A DNA stretch of 52,953 bases from Anaerolineales bacterium (GCA_016932955.1 JAFGBV010000219.1:1-52953), one strand, 5' to 3'; positions 34,294 to 43,286 are shown, counted from the stretch's first letter. Numbers and translations are program-made. Notes: generated from the letters alone by a model not told the origin.

Positions 34294-35284
34294 GATTCTA
34301 CATAAGCTTGCCCTGGACACGGTTGCCCAGCGCACCAAGGAGGACCGTTCTATCCTCGCTGCTTATCTGCACGGCTCTCTCTTGGGGGAGAATCCGCTGA
34401 TGGGTAACACCGCCGATATCGACCTGGTATTCGTCCACAACGATCCGCCGGCGGTGGAGCGCGAGATCGTGCGTCTGAGCGATGAGGTCCATCTGGACAT
34501 TGCTCATCATGAGAGCAAGTTCTACCGCCAGCCGCGCCAGTTGCGCTTGCACCCCTGGATGGGCCCTACCTTGTATCATTGCCGTATCCTCTATGACCCG
34601 CAGCATTTTATGGATTTTACCCAGGCAAGCGTGCGTGGTCAGTTTTACCATCCCGCCAATGTTTTGGTCAGGGTGCGGCAGCAGGCCGAGCATGCCCGGC
34701 AGATCTGGCTCGCTTTTCATCTCGAAGCGGTGGAGCCACAACCCTGTGATATGGTGAAATATTTGCGCGCTGTCGATCACGCCGCAAATTCTGTGGTGAG
34801 CCTGCGCGGCGTCCCCCTCGCTGAGAGGCGTTTCTTGCTCGATTTCCCCCCCTATGCCGAAGCAGTAAGCCGCCCCGGTCTCTATGCCGGTTTATTAGGC
34901 TTGTTGGGCGCTCCTGCGGTTGATGCCGACACCTTGCGCCTCTGGCTTTCGCAGTGGGAACGGGATTATTTGGCACTGGCGCCTGCCAGCGCCCCGCCGC
35001 ACCTGCACCATCATCGCCTGCTCTACTACCTGCGCGGCATGCAGGCTTTACTGGAGGGTGACCGCCCGCAAACCATGCTCTGGCCCCTCTGGCACACCTG
35101 GACTTTGATTGCCTGTATCATGGCAGAACGTGGTGATGCACAACTCTCAGATTGGCAGTCTGCAGGTGAGCGGTTGGGCTTGCTGGGAGCGTCGTTTGCC
35201 GAGCGGGTGGTTGCCTTGGATGCATATCTGGACTTGATCGAAGAAACACTGGAAGAATGGGGAAGGGAAAACGGGGCAGAATAA
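34277..35284 (+). CDS. Nucleotidyltransferase-fold protein, unknown substrate
   Basis: 335 residues, overlapping the kinase gene by 17 bases. Residues ~28-60 carry the Pol-beta-type nucleotidyltransferase motif HGSLLG...ADIDLVFV (the GS-x(n)-DxD pattern), and a later Asp in HLDIA may be the third carboxylate. The remaining ~240 residues are helical, with His-rich PPHLHHHRLLYYLRG near 250. Could modify a small molecule or another protein, and by context may act with nucleosides. The stop codon lies inside the following terminator stem. Confidence 0.7.
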   Translation: MRINPEILHKLALDTVAQRTKEDRSILAAYLHGSLLGENPLMGNTADIDLVFVHNDPPAVEREIVRLSDEVHLDIAHHESKFYRQPRQLRLHPWMGPTLYHCRILYDPQHFMDFTQASVRGQFYHPANVLVRVRQQAEHARQIWLAFHLEAVEPQPCDMVKYLRAVDHAANSVVSLRGVPLAERRFLLDFPPYAEAVSRPGLYAGLLGLLGAPAVDADTLRLWLSQWERDYLALAPASAPPHLHHHRLLYYLRGMQALLEGDRPQTMLWPLWHTWTLIACIMAERGDAQLSDWQSAGERLGLLGASFAERVVALDAYLDLIEETLEEWGRENGAE

Positions 35285-35326
35285 AGCGCAGAGCCTGGCG
35301 ATGAAAAGCCAGGCTCTGCGCTTTAT
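35281..35326. terminator. Long perfect hairpin between convergent genes
   Basis: ATAAAGCGCAGAGCCTGGC (35281-35299) and GCCAGGCTCTGCGCTTTAT (35308-35326) form a perfect 19-bp stem with an 8-base loop. It includes the stop codon of the left gene and ends 6 bases before the stop of the right one. Confidence 0.85.
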
Positions 35327-35332
35327 CAGGAG

Positions 35333-36592
35333 CTAGGTTTCCAAACGCGGCAGAACAACCTTCATTGTGGCTCCCTGGTTTTCTCCTTTACTCTCTGCCC
35401 AAATCCTGCCCTGGTGCACCTGGATCAGGCCGCGGGCAATCGCCAGTCCCAAACCCATGCCGCCGTGCCTGCGGCGCATGTGATCTTCTACCTGGTAGAA
35501 TTCTTTGAACACATTCTCCAGCTCTGCGGGGGGGATACCGATGCCGTTATCCTGAATATCGATCCAGATCTCCTTGCGCTGCGGCCTGACTGCGATGGAA
35601 ATTTCTCCTCCCTCAGGAGTGAAACGAATCGCGTTGTTCAGTAAGTTGGCGAAGACCAGCTCCAGTTTTGGCGCGTCGCCCATGACAAAAAGCGGCTCCT
35701 TGGGCATATTGCGCAGCAAACGCTGACCTTTGACTTCTGCGGTGGCGGTAATCTCGTCGAAAGCAGCGTTGATGGGTTGCTGGATAGGAACAGGGTGCAT
35801 GATCAGCTTGCTCTCGCCTGCCTGCAGCAGGTTCATATTGGTCATATCTTCCACCAGGGCGCGTAGCCGCAGTGCAGAAGTCAACACCATGTTCGCATGC
35901 TCAGATAATTCGCCATGGGCGTCTTCCTTCAGGAAGGTAGCATATCCCAAGATTACCCCCAGTGGAGTACGCAGCTCGTGCGAGGCAATGGCCATGAAAT
36001 CGCTTTTGATTTTATCCACCCGGCTGAGCTCGTCGTACGCTATTTGCAAAGCCTGTACCAGGCGGGCATTATTGATGGCGACTGCGGCTTGTGAAGCAAT
36101 CACACTCAACAGGCGCACATCACTCTCGCTGAAATCTCCTTGCCGCTTGTTGAGCGCTTCCAAAACGCCGGTCACCTGGTCGCGAATACGCATGGGAACT
36201 GCCAGCAGGGAGCGCGGTTGGAATTGCACCTGCTCGCCAACTTGCGCAAAGTGGCGCGGCTCTTTTGAGACATCATTGATCACAAGATGGCGTTTCTCGC
36301 GAAAGACAGTCCCAGCAATGCTCCCTTCCAGCGGCACCGGGATCTGGGCCAGTTGGTTGGGATCTGAGCCTGTTGCAGTGGTGAAGTGCAACTCACCATG
36401 TTTCTCATCATAGAGCAGGATAGAAGCAGCCTCGCAATTCAACAGGTTGGCAGCGCTCTCGATGATATAGCGCAGCAGTTCTTTCGGATTGAGCGTGGAA
36501 TTTAGCGTTACACTGACCTGGACCAATTGTGCTAACTGGTCGGGGGATAGTGCTAAAGCAGTATCAGGGATCGAAGCCATTGGGCGATTCAT
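35333..36592 (-). CDS. Soluble sensor histidine kinase, GAF-HisKA-HATPase
   Basis: 419 residues; ATGs at 36592 and 36580 are both possible. No membrane segment. GAF domain ~35-180, HisKA with phospho-acceptor His205 (ASHELRTPLG), HATPase_c ~305-418 (NLLNNAIRFTPEG, DNGIGIPPAEL, GMGLGLAIARGL). A cytosolic sensor, with the ligand of the GAF domain unknown and no response regulator beside it. A promoter lies so close that the transcript may be nearly leaderless. Confidence 0.94.
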   Translation of the reverse strand: MNRPMASIPDTALALSPDQLAQLVQVSVTLNSTLNPKELLRYIIESAANLLNCEAASILLYDEKHGELHFTTATGSDPNQLAQIPVPLEGSIAGTVFREKRHLVINDVSKEPRHFAQVGEQVQFQPRSLLAVPMRIRDQVTGVLEALNKRQGDFSESDVRLLSVIASQAAVAINNARLVQALQIAYDELSRVDKIKSDFMAIASHELRTPLGVILGYATFLKEDAHGELSEHANMVLTSALRLRALVEDMTNMNLLQAGESKLIMHPVPIQQPINAAFDEITATAEVKGQRLLRNMPKEPLFVMGDAPKLELVFANLLNNAIRFTPEGGEISIAVRPQRKEIWIDIQDNGIGIPPAELENVFKEFYQVEDHMRRRHGGMGLGLAIARGLIQVHQGRIWAESKGENQGATMKVVLPRLET

Positions 36593-36601
36593 GGTAACGC
36601 T

Positions 36602-36630
36602 AGTTTAGCGGTAAAGGGTGGTTTTGTCAA
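36602..36630 (-). promoter_or_regulatory. Promoter of the GAF histidine kinase
   Basis: Minus strand TTGACA (36630-36625), 17-base spacer, TAAACT (36607-36602). The predicted start is only a few bases before the ATG at 36592. The flanking 36630-36705 is very AT-rich. Confidence 0.6.
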
Positions 36631-36706
36631 TCAATAATAATATTAATAGCTACATTTATTAATAATGTAAAATATATTACAAGATGGGTCGAGGGATTAT
36701 GCGATA

Positions 36707-36722
36707 AGTTTCACGTGAAACA
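36707..36722. other. parS: parS-like ParB binding site
   Basis: AGTTTCACGTGAAACA contains the perfect 14-bp palindrome GTTTCACGTGAAAC and matches the bacterial parS consensus TGTTTCACGTGAAACA at 15 of 16 positions. It lies in the gap after the DUF4177 gene. ParB spreads from such sites to segregate the chromosome; they cluster near origins. parA and parB are not in the window. Confidence 0.8.
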
Positions 36723-36724
36723 TG

Positions 36725-36943
36725 CTATGCCGGCCAATTGCGCTGCCGTGACTCCCGGCGGGATAATGGGCGTTTGGCAATCACGCGCACCGCTGAGCTA
36801 TTATCTGGGGCGATTGCGCTCACCACTTCCCACCCTTCCGTTCCCCATTCATTCAGCGTTGCCTCTATCTCCTTGTCTTTGGGGTGACGTAATATTCCTC
36901 CAAAGGTGTCCACCCGATATTCCCATTTCGGCGTCTCGTCCAT
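36725..36943 (-). CDS. DUF4177-type small protein
   Basis: 72 residues. WEYRVDTFGG followed by LNEWGTEGWEVVSAI matches the short DUF4177 pattern of a W-E-Y strand and LN-x-x-G-x-EGWE turn. 15 bases after the slipin gene, likely co-transcribed. Function unknown. Confidence 0.8.
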   Translation of the reverse strand: MDETPKWEYRVDTFGGILRHPKDKEIEATLNEWGTEGWEVVSAIAPDNSSAVRVIAKRPLSRRESRQRNWPA

Positions 36944-36958
36944 CGTCCCTCTCCATCC

Positions 36959-37894
36959 TTATTTTTGCACCTGGCCAGTGGTTTGTCCTAGGGCAACCAT
37001 CCCGCTCAACCCACCCAGATTCATCGTTTCTACTGCGCTGCTCGGTACAATAATCAGCGCTCCTTTTTCCTTCAAGCCTTCAAAGAGCATGTTCATTGCT
37101 CTGAGGTGCAGCGCGGTGGGATTATCAATGTAAGCCTGGGATGCCTCGGCGAAAGAGTGTGCGATCTGCTTTTCCGATTCGCCCAGAATGACGCGTGCCT
37201 GTCGTTCCCGTTCTGCCTGCGCTTGGCGACTCATCGTGTCCTCAAGATCCTGGGGGATGACAACGTCGCGAATCTCAACCGACTGTACAGTGACACCCCA
37301 CGGGGTGGTGCGCTCATCGATGATCTTTTGTAGCTCGGTGTCCATCATGGCGCGCCCCACCAGGATATCGGCCAGGCTCATCTGCCCGATGATCTCCCGC
37401 AGAGCTGTTTGCGCTGCCCAGGCAATTGCCACGCGGTAGTCCTTGACTTCCAGGGCTGCCTTTTGCGCATCCCACACCACCCAAAACAGCACTGCATCCA
37501 CATCCACCGGCACAGTATCTTTGGTTAGTGTTTTCTCAGCAGAGAAGGGTGTCACCATCACGCGGTGGTCGATCCAGTTGGCGATCGTGTCCACGATCGG
37601 TATGAGCCAAAAGATACCTGGCCCAGATAGCCCGCGGATCTTGCCGAAGCGCAGCACGACCGCCTTCTCCCACTGCGAGCCGATTTGAAGCGCCAGCAGG
37701 ACATAGTGCGCTGCCAGGAAAAGCACGGTGCAGAAGATCACGATTACGATCCAGGAAACCTGTGCTACGCCCATCCAAATGCCCCCAATGGTTGCTATCG
37801 TCAACAATACCAGGTATAGCATACCCGCTACGCCATTGACCCGGAAAGTGCCACTTTGCGGTGACTGATACGGAACAGTAGTTTCTCTCGCCAT
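36959..37894 (-). CDS. SPFH/Band 7 protein (slipin-like)
   Basis: 311 residues from the ATG at 37894, which has GTGAGG upstream; an ATG at 37921 in the same frame is the alternative. Two close hydrophobic segments (~18-65) anchor it; the SPFH domain follows (~75-240; FGKIRGLSGPGIFWLIPIVD, VDAVLFWVV, LGVTVQSVEIRDVVIPQ-like region) and a charged helix rich in Arg/Gln/Glu. Stomatin-like proteins organise membrane microdomains. No NfeD partner is adjacent; instead it follows a GntR regulator and precedes a DUF4177 gene. Confidence 0.9.
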   Translation of the reverse strand: MARETTVPYQSPQSGTFRVNGVAGMLYLVLLTIATIGGIWMGVAQVSWIVIVIFCTVLFLAAHYVLLALQIGSQWEKAVVLRFGKIRGLSGPGIFWLIPIVDTIANWIDHRVMVTPFSAEKTLTKDTVPVDVDAVLFWVVWDAQKAALEVKDYRVAIAWAAQTALREIIGQMSLADILVGRAMMDTELQKIIDERTTPWGVTVQSVEIRDVVIPQDLEDTMSRQAQAERERQARVILGESEKQIAHSFAEASQAYIDNPTALHLRAMNMLFEGLKEKGALIIVPSSAVETMNLGGLSGMVALGQTTGQVQK

Positions 37895-37972
37895 AGTATC
37901 CTCACTTTCAACTTGATTCATGCTTCTTGGTTATGTGGTAGGTACTGGATGCCCAGCGTTTGTGGTTTTCGT

Positions 37973-38365
37973 TTATCCTGACCTCCCGTATCTGCTCCTT
38001 ATTTGTTCAGTAAATACTCGCCAGACCTCTTCAGGCTTATAGCCCAGCCGTTCGCTTTCCTGTAATAGCGCATCGATCAGGCTGTTCAATTTGTCCTGGC
38101 GAATTGCCTGCATTTCTTCCTCACCAGGCGTGTTAGCGACGAAGGTGCCTTTCCCACGCTCGGTGAGGATCATGCCTTCATTTGCCAGATCGCGATAGGC
38201 GAGGGCAACGGTATTGAAATTCACCGATAGTTCCACAGCAAGCTCCCGAATGGTTGGCAATTGGTCCCCGGCATGTAGCAGCCCGGCATGCACGAGACCT
38301 TTGATCTGCTCTTTGATCTGGTTGTAAATGGGGATGTGGCTGCTTTTGTCGAGGGTTATTTTCAT
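37973..38365 (-). CDS. GntR-family regulator, YtrA subfamily
   Basis: 130 residues from the ATG at 38365. Winged helix ~10-75 (IPIYNQIKEQIKGLVHAGLL, LPTIRELAVELSVNFNTVALAYRDLANEGMI, RGKGTFV) with only a short C-terminal helical tail, as in the YtrA subfamily. It heads the slipin-DUF4177 unit. A consensus promoter with a perfect 16-bp palindrome next to the -10 lies upstream, implying autoregulation. Confidence 0.92.
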   Translation of the reverse strand: MKITLDKSSHIPIYNQIKEQIKGLVHAGLLHAGDQLPTIRELAVELSVNFNTVALAYRDLANEGMILTERGKGTFVANTPGEEEMQAIRQDKLNSLIDALLQESERLGYKPEEVWRVFTEQIRSRYGRSG

Positions 38366-38387
38366 CAACTCATCTCTTTGTATATTG

Positions 38388-38403
38388 TACTAGTTAACTA
38401 GTA
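38388..38403. promoter_or_regulatory. Operator palindrome of the GntR operon
   Basis: TACTAGTTAACTAGTA is a perfect 16-bp palindrome directly downstream of the -10, over the expected transcription start. Confidence 0.7.
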
Positions 38404-38430
38404 TTATAGCATAATATACAAGTTTGTCAA
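38403..38430 (-). promoter_or_regulatory. Consensus sigma70 promoter of the GntR operon
   Basis: Minus strand TTGACA (38430-38425), 16-base spacer, TATAAT (38408-38403): both hexamers are perfect. Such a strong core promoter fits control by repression through the adjoining palindrome. Confidence 0.85.
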
Positions 38431-38440
38431 GCGTTTTCCG

Positions 38441-38491
38441 AAAGAGAAACAGGGTGTTGTATGCGGCTCATCGCGCCGCGTACAACACCCT
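38441..38491 (-). terminator. Terminator of the adenosine-specific kinase gene
   Basis: Stem AGGGTGTTGTATGCGGC (38451-38467) with GCCGCGTACAACACCCT (38475-38491), one mismatch, then a T-rich run on the minus strand. Separates the kinase gene from the GntR promoter. Confidence 0.8.
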
Positions 38492-38519
38492 GCCCACCTG
38501 GATAGGATGTCAGTTGCCG

Positions 38520-39005
38520 TTAGAATTTATAGCCGATCTTGCGCAGGAAGCCTTTGCGCCAGGTAATTTCCTCCTCGTCCTCAATCCCCTGCGGTGAATT
38601 TCCATCGATGACGCCCAGGATTCCGCGCCCCTGTGCGCTTTCTGCAACGATCACCTCAACTGGATTGGCTGAGGCACAGATAATGTGGCACACCTCCGGC
38701 ACCATCTGGATTGTGTTCAACAGGTTGATCGGGTAAGCCCCAGGCCCAAGGAAGATGATGAATGAATGCCCTGCACCTATGGCCTGGGCGTTCTTCTTGG
38801 CCAGCTCGATCATCTCGGGGTCGCTGCCTGCCCAACGGATCAGGCACTTACCAGATGCCTCACAGAAAGCCAGGCCAAATTTGATTCCCGGAACAGTGTT
38901 GACCAGTGCCTCCTGGAGATCTTCAACAGTCTTGATGAAGTGAGATTGACCAAGGATGAAATTGGTTTCTTCAGGTTTTTCGATCTTAACAGTAGTCAGG
39001 TGCAT
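38520..39005 (-). CDS. Adenosine-specific kinase family protein
   Basis: 161 residues, the full length of the family (PF04008). Recognisable stretches are EETNFILGQSHFIKTVEDL (~11-30), FGLAFCEASG, IRWAGSDP, GHSFIIFLGPGAYPIN and CASANPVEVIVAESAQGRG. Archaeal members bind AMP/adenosine; the physiological role in bacteria is unclear. RBS GGAGG upstream. Divergent from pdxS across a 184-base gap. Confidence 0.88.
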   Translation of the reverse strand: MHLTTVKIEKPEETNFILGQSHFIKTVEDLQEALVNTVPGIKFGLAFCEASGKCLIRWAGSDPEMIELAKKNAQAIGAGHSFIIFLGPGAYPINLLNTIQMVPEVCHIICASANPVEVIVAESAQGRGILGVIDGNSPQGIEDEEEITWRKGFLRKIGYKF

Positions 39006-39189
39006 ATTGGGCCTCCTCGCTCGTCCAGATTTATGGTCGAATGGATTGTAGCCTTAACTGTATCAGAATTTGAGATGGGTTACAAGAGAAAGCGTATTTG
39101 TCTCTCACTAGATATTAAGCTCTCCTCTTCCCCGTCAGTCATCGGGCGTGGTAGAATGCGCATGAGTTGAAAGACTCAGGAGGTCGATA

Positions 39190-40077
39190 ATGGAAGAACA
39201 GGTTGGTACATTCGCAGTGAAAAAAGGTCTGGCCCAGATGCTCAAAGGAGGCGTGATCATGGATGTCGTCACGCCCGACCATGCCAGGATTGCTGAAGAA
39301 GCAGGCGCTGTGGCTGTGATGGCCTTGGAGCGTGTTCCGGCAGATATCCGTGCCCATGGCGGCGTGGCGCGCATGAGCGACCCAGGTCTAATCCAGGAGA
39401 TCATGGATACAGTATCCATCCCGGTGATGGCGAAATGCCGCATTGGTCACTTTGTTGAAGCGCAGATCCTCGAAGCCATTGGCGTTGATTACATTGATGA
39501 ATCTGAAGTGCTCACCCCGGCTGATGAAGCGCACCATATCTACAAGCATGTCTTTAAGATTCCCTTTGTTTGTGGTTGCCGCAATCTGGGCGAAGCCCTG
39601 CGCCGTATTGGCGAAGGTGCAGCGATGATCCGCACCAAAGGCGAGGCTGGCACAGGCGATGTGGTAGAGGCTGTGCGCCATGCCCGATCTGTGCTGGGTG
39701 ATATTCGCCGTCTGCAGAACATGCCGGAAGAAGAACTGATGGCTTATGCGAAGGAAATCGGTGCTCCCTACGAGCTGGTGGTAGAGACGCGCTCCTTGGG
39801 CCGCTTACCAGTGGTCAACTTTGCCGCTGGCGGGGTGGCAACACCTGCAGATGCCGCACTGATGATGCAGTTGGGTGTGGATGGCGTGTTTGTCGGATCG
39901 GGAATTTTCAAGTCTGGTGATCCGGCCAAGCGTGCCGCAGCCATCGTCAAGGCCGTAACGCACTACAATGATCCCAAGATCCTGGCCGAGGTCAGCCGAA
40001 ACCTGGGCGAGCCGATGGTCGGGCGGCAGGTTTCGGCCATCCCCGAGAGCGAATTGATCGCCGGGCGCGGCTGGTAA
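39190..40077 (+). CDS. pdxS: Pyridoxal 5'-phosphate synthase subunit PdxS
   Basis: 295 residues, RBS AGGAGG 7 bases before the ATG. A (beta/alpha)8 barrel with Schiff-base Lys82 (VMAKCRIGH), Asp25 (MDVV) and second-site Lys150 ([10 protein letters not shown]). It builds PLP from ribose 5-phosphate, glyceraldehyde 3-phosphate and ammonia supplied by PdxT, encoded 64 bases downstream. A -10-like TAGAAT at 39151-39156 may belong to its promoter. Confidence 0.97.
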   Translation: MEEQVGTFAVKKGLAQMLKGGVIMDVVTPDHARIAEEAGAVAVMALERVPADIRAHGGVARMSDPGLIQEIMDTVSIPVMAKCRIGHFVEAQILEAIGVDYIDESEVLTPADEAHHIYKHVFKIPFVCGCRNLGEALRRIGEGAAMIRTKGEAGTGDVVEAVRHARSVLGDIRRLQNMPEEELMAYAKEIGAPYELVVETRSLGRLPVVNFAAGGVATPADAALMMQLGVDGVFVGSGIFKSGDPAKRAAAIVKAVTHYNDPKILAEVSRNLGEPMVGRQVSAIPESELIAGRGW

Positions 40078-40141
40078 GCGCAATCAGGTCATAGCAGTGA
40101 TCATCTGGAGTTTGAGCGCAAGCCCCAGGTAAGAGCAGTAT

Positions 40142-40720
40142 ATGAGAATCGGAGTATTAGCCCTGCAAGGCGATTTCGCTGAACATATCGTCATGCTCCG
40201 CGGCATCGGTGCCCAGGCTGTTGAGGTACGCCTGCCTTCACAGTTGGAGGCTTTGGATGGTTTGATAATCCCTGGCGGTGAGTCGACAACCTTTGGCAAG
40301 CTGGCGGTGCATTATGGCCTGATAGAGGTGCTGCGCCGCTTTGCGAAAAACAAACCGATCTGGGGTACTTGCGCCGGTGCGATCTTTCTCTCCAAAGATG
40401 CTCAGCGCAACCAGCCTTTGCTCGGCCTGATGGACATTACCGTGGAACGTAATGCCTTTGGTCGCCAGGTGGCCTCGTTTGAGATTGATCTGGATATTCC
40501 CGCCCTGCGCCAGGTGGACCCACACGGCGCAGCCTACCATGCTATATTCATCCGCGCTCCGTTGATTGCCTCGGTAAGCGGAGATGCGCAGGCGCTGGCG
40601 CGGCTGGAGGATGGTCGAATCGTGGCAGCCCAGCAAGGGCATTTGCTGGCAACTTCCTTTCACCCCGAGCTGACCACGGATGATCGTTTCCACCGCTACT
40701 TTTTGCGTTTTGTGGCATGA
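40142..40720 (+). CDS. pdxT: Pyridoxal 5'-phosphate synthase glutaminase PdxT
   Basis: 192 residues. Triad Cys77 (WGTCAGAIFL), His174 and Glu176 (SFHPEL), plus the oxyanion loop PGGEST at 44-49. It releases ammonia from glutamine and channels it into PdxS. Overlaps the next gene by 4 bases (ATGA). Confidence 0.97.
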   Translation: MRIGVLALQGDFAEHIVMLRGIGAQAVEVRLPSQLEALDGLIIPGGESTTFGKLAVHYGLIEVLRRFAKNKPIWGTCAGAIFLSKDAQRNQPLLGLMDITVERNAFGRQVASFEIDLDIPALRQVDPHGAAYHAIFIRAPLIASVSGDAQALARLEDGRIVAAQQGHLLATSFHPELTTDDRFHRYFLRFVA

Positions 40721-41649
40721 TTCGTCCTTTCGAGTGGCGTGACTTCCCCGTTCTGAACCGCCATCGCCGCGGTGGGCTTTTCTTGGATAATGCACTTGTG
40801 CTCACACATGGCCCGGTGTTGGTGCCTGCCTGCGCGTTGTTTGCTTACTTTGCCCCTGCCATTGGCACCTACACTTATGTGAGCGAGGCGGATCAAAAGT
40901 CAGATGAGATGCTGTTTGGGCAGGCTGTTCATACGGTTGGTGCATCTTATGCCCGCCTCTCCTTCCTGGCTCCAAAGGCGGCGCTCGTATCCGGAAGCTT
41001 ATTTCCTCTGCTGGACCACCTCGCCAGGCGGATGGGCGAGCGGGGTGCTTTCCATATCCTGGCAGAAGTCGAGGACCGCAGCGATGTCTTCCAGGCTCTC
41101 CACCAATCTGGTTTTGCCATTCATGCACGCCAGCGAATCTGGCAATTACCAGGAGATACATCCGCCGGCAAGCCCACCTCCTCCTGGCGTGCTTGTGGCG
41201 CGCGGGATGTGATTGGCGTGCGCACGCTTTATAACAACCTGGTCCCCGGTTTTGTCCAGCAGGCTGAGCCATTGCCGAAGGAGCGTCTAAAAGGACTGGT
41301 ATATTACCGCGAAGCTGACCTGCTTGGCTATGTAGAGTTGCGGTATGGGACAGCCGGCATTTGGGCGCAGCCATTTATTCACCCAGATGCAGAAAGCCTG
41401 GCTTTAGAGTTGCCCCAATTGTTATCCTGGCTGCCTAACCGCCGCTCTCGCCCGGTGTATCTCTGCATTCGCTCTTACCAATCCTGGTTGGAAACACCCC
41501 TCCAAGCTGTAGGAGCTTCTGCAGGGCCTGTGCAGGCGATGATGGTGCGCCACCTGGCGGTGCCGCGCCGTGCCACGGAGACCTACACCGTGCCTGCCCT
41601 GAACGGGACGCGCACAGAGCCGATTGCCCATATCGTTGAAGATGGATAG
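40717..41649 (+). CDS. Conserved-type protein, possibly GNAT-fold
   Basis: 310 residues, translationally coupled to pdxT. Residues ~1-120 (IRPFEWRDFPVL start, alternating strands and helices) and ~155-300 (CGARDVIGVRTLYNNLVPG, LLGYVELRYG) suggest two acetyltransferase-like halves, but the acetyl-CoA Q/RxxGxG/A loop is not evident. No signal or membrane segment. May be a degenerate double GNAT; function not assignable. Confidence 0.6.
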   Translation: MIRPFEWRDFPVLNRHRRGGLFLDNALVLTHGPVLVPACALFAYFAPAIGTYTYVSEADQKSDEMLFGQAVHTVGASYARLSFLAPKAALVSGSLFPLLDHLARRMGERGAFHILAEVEDRSDVFQALHQSGFAIHARQRIWQLPGDTSAGKPTSSWRACGARDVIGVRTLYNNLVPGFVQQAEPLPKERLKGLVYYREADLLGYVELRYGTAGIWAQPFIHPDAESLALELPQLLSWLPNRRSRPVYLCIRSYQSWLETPLQAVGASAGPVQAMMVRHLAVPRRATETYTVPALNGTRTEPIAHIVEDG

Positions 41650-41660
41650 ATTGACATTTT

Positions 41661-43286
41661 ATGACACAAAAACGGATAACTGATAACCTGGATGCTATGT
41701 TGAGCATTTTGCCTCCGCGTATCACCCAGCAATTGACCGCCATTAACCGCTCTGATCAGTTGCTGGAAGTGATCCTGGACTTGGGGCGTATACCCACTGC
41801 GCGTTACCTGGATCGAGAAGAAACACTCAGCCCCGAAGAGGTTTCGCACACGGATATCGAGTTTGTTGTCAACCGCATTGGTGAGTTTGACACGGATAAC
41901 CGCGCCGGCCTGGAGCGCACCCTGCACCGCATCTCCGCCATCCGCAACCGCCGCAGTCATATTGTTGGCCTCACATGCCGGGTTGGCCGCGCCGTGTATG
42001 GAACAACCGATATCTTGCAGGACTTGATTGAGAGTGGGAAAAGCCTGCTCTTGCTGGGGCGCCCTGGAGTGGGCAAGACCACCATGCTGCGCGAGGCAGC
42101 GCGTATCCTGGCGGAGAAGAAACGGGTCGTGATCGTTGATACATCCAACGAGATCGGCGGCGATGGTGATGTTCCCCATCCTGCCGTTGGTCGGGCGCGC
42201 CGCATGCAAGTATCCACGCCAGCCTTGCAGCACGAAGTCATGATCGAGGCAGTGGAAAACCACAACCCCGAAGCCATCGTGATCGATGAGATTGGTCGAG
42301 AACTGGAAGCTGAAGCAGCCCGCACCATTGCCGAGCGAGGCGTTCAGCTCATTGGCACTGCCCATGGCAATACGCTGGAGAACCTGCTCCTGAATCCGAC
42401 TCTCTCTGATCTGGTCGGAGGCATCGAATCGGTAACCCTATCCGATGAAGAAGCACGCCGCCGCGGCACACAAAAAACAGTCCTCGAGCGCCGCTCTCCA
42501 CCAACCTTCGATGTGCTGATCGAAATCCAGACCCGCGACCGCCTGGCAGTGCACCTGGATGTGGCAGGATCGGTGGATGCCTTGTTGCGCGGTTATCCGC
42601 TGCCCCCCGAGCTGCGCTACCGCGATGAGAAGGGCGATATCCGTATCGAACATGCTCCCCAGCCGGCTTACAAGCCGGGCGCAGCAGGGCAGGGTTTCCG
42701 TCGCCAAGCCGCTGAGAATGGGCAGCCCCATCCTCGCCCTGCAACAGAGAATATCTCTCGCCGTAGCCAACCATCCCTACAGCCGGGGGAGCCTGTAGAA
42801 GAGGGGGGGCACACACCGTTGCAGCCCGTACGCATCTACCCCTATGGCGTAGCCCGCAACCGCCTTTCCCAGGCTGCTCGCCGTTTGGGCGTTCCGGCTG
42901 TAGTGGTGAATGATGTCAACGAGTCCGATGTGCTGGTGACATTACGCTCATATTACCGCAATCGCCAGCGCCCGGTGGTGGATGCCGAAAGCCAGGGTAA
43001 ATCCATCTATGTTCTGCGCGCCAACACAATCGCTCAGATGCAACAATTCCTCAGCGACCTCTTCAACCTGGCATTGGATCAATCCAACAACCATGGCGTC
43101 GACCCGGCGCTTCAGAATACCCAGGCAGCCATTGCAGCAGTGCTGAATGGAGAGCGTTGGGTGGAATTACCCCCCGCATCTTCTTATATCCGCCGTTTGC
43201 AGCATCAGATGGTGCGCGAAGCCAACCTGACTTCGCACTCATACGGCAAAGAGCCTTATCGCCGGGTGAGGATCTTTCGCGATTAG
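41661..43286 (+). CDS. Ycf45/SpoIIIAA-like ATPase with C-terminal R3H domain
   Basis: 541 residues. RecA/AAA-type ATPase core with Walker A LGRPGVGKTT at 132-141, Walker B AIVIDEIG (~205-212) and GTAHGNTLENLL; the first ~100 residues match the Ycf45/SpoIIIAA N-domain. After a Pro/Gln-rich linker, the C-terminus (~390-541) holds a Jag-like and R3H region (LQHQMVREANLTSHSYGKEP). R3H binds single-stranded nucleic acid. This architecture occurs in cyanobacteria, plastids and Chloroflexota. Role unknown; no sporulation genes are around. Confidence 0.88.
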   Translation: MTQKRITDNLDAMLSILPPRITQQLTAINRSDQLLEVILDLGRIPTARYLDREETLSPEEVSHTDIEFVVNRIGEFDTDNRAGLERTLHRISAIRNRRSHIVGLTCRVGRAVYGTTDILQDLIESGKSLLLLGRPGVGKTTMLREAARILAEKKRVVIVDTSNEIGGDGDVPHPAVGRARRMQVSTPALQHEVMIEAVENHNPEAIVIDEIGRELEAEAARTIAERGVQLIGTAHGNTLENLLLNPTLSDLVGGIESVTLSDEEARRRGTQKTVLERRSPPTFDVLIEIQTRDRLAVHLDVAGSVDALLRGYPLPPELRYRDEKGDIRIEHAPQPAYKPGAAGQGFRRQAAENGQPHPRPATENISRRSQPSLQPGEPVEEGGHTPLQPVRIYPYGVARNRLSQAARRLGVPAVVVNDVNESDVLVTLRSYYRNRQRPVVDAESQGKSIYVLRANTIAQMQQFLSDLFNLALDQSNNHGVDPALQNTQAAIAAVLNGERWVELPPASSYIRRLQHQMVREANLTSHSYGKEPYRRVRIFRD

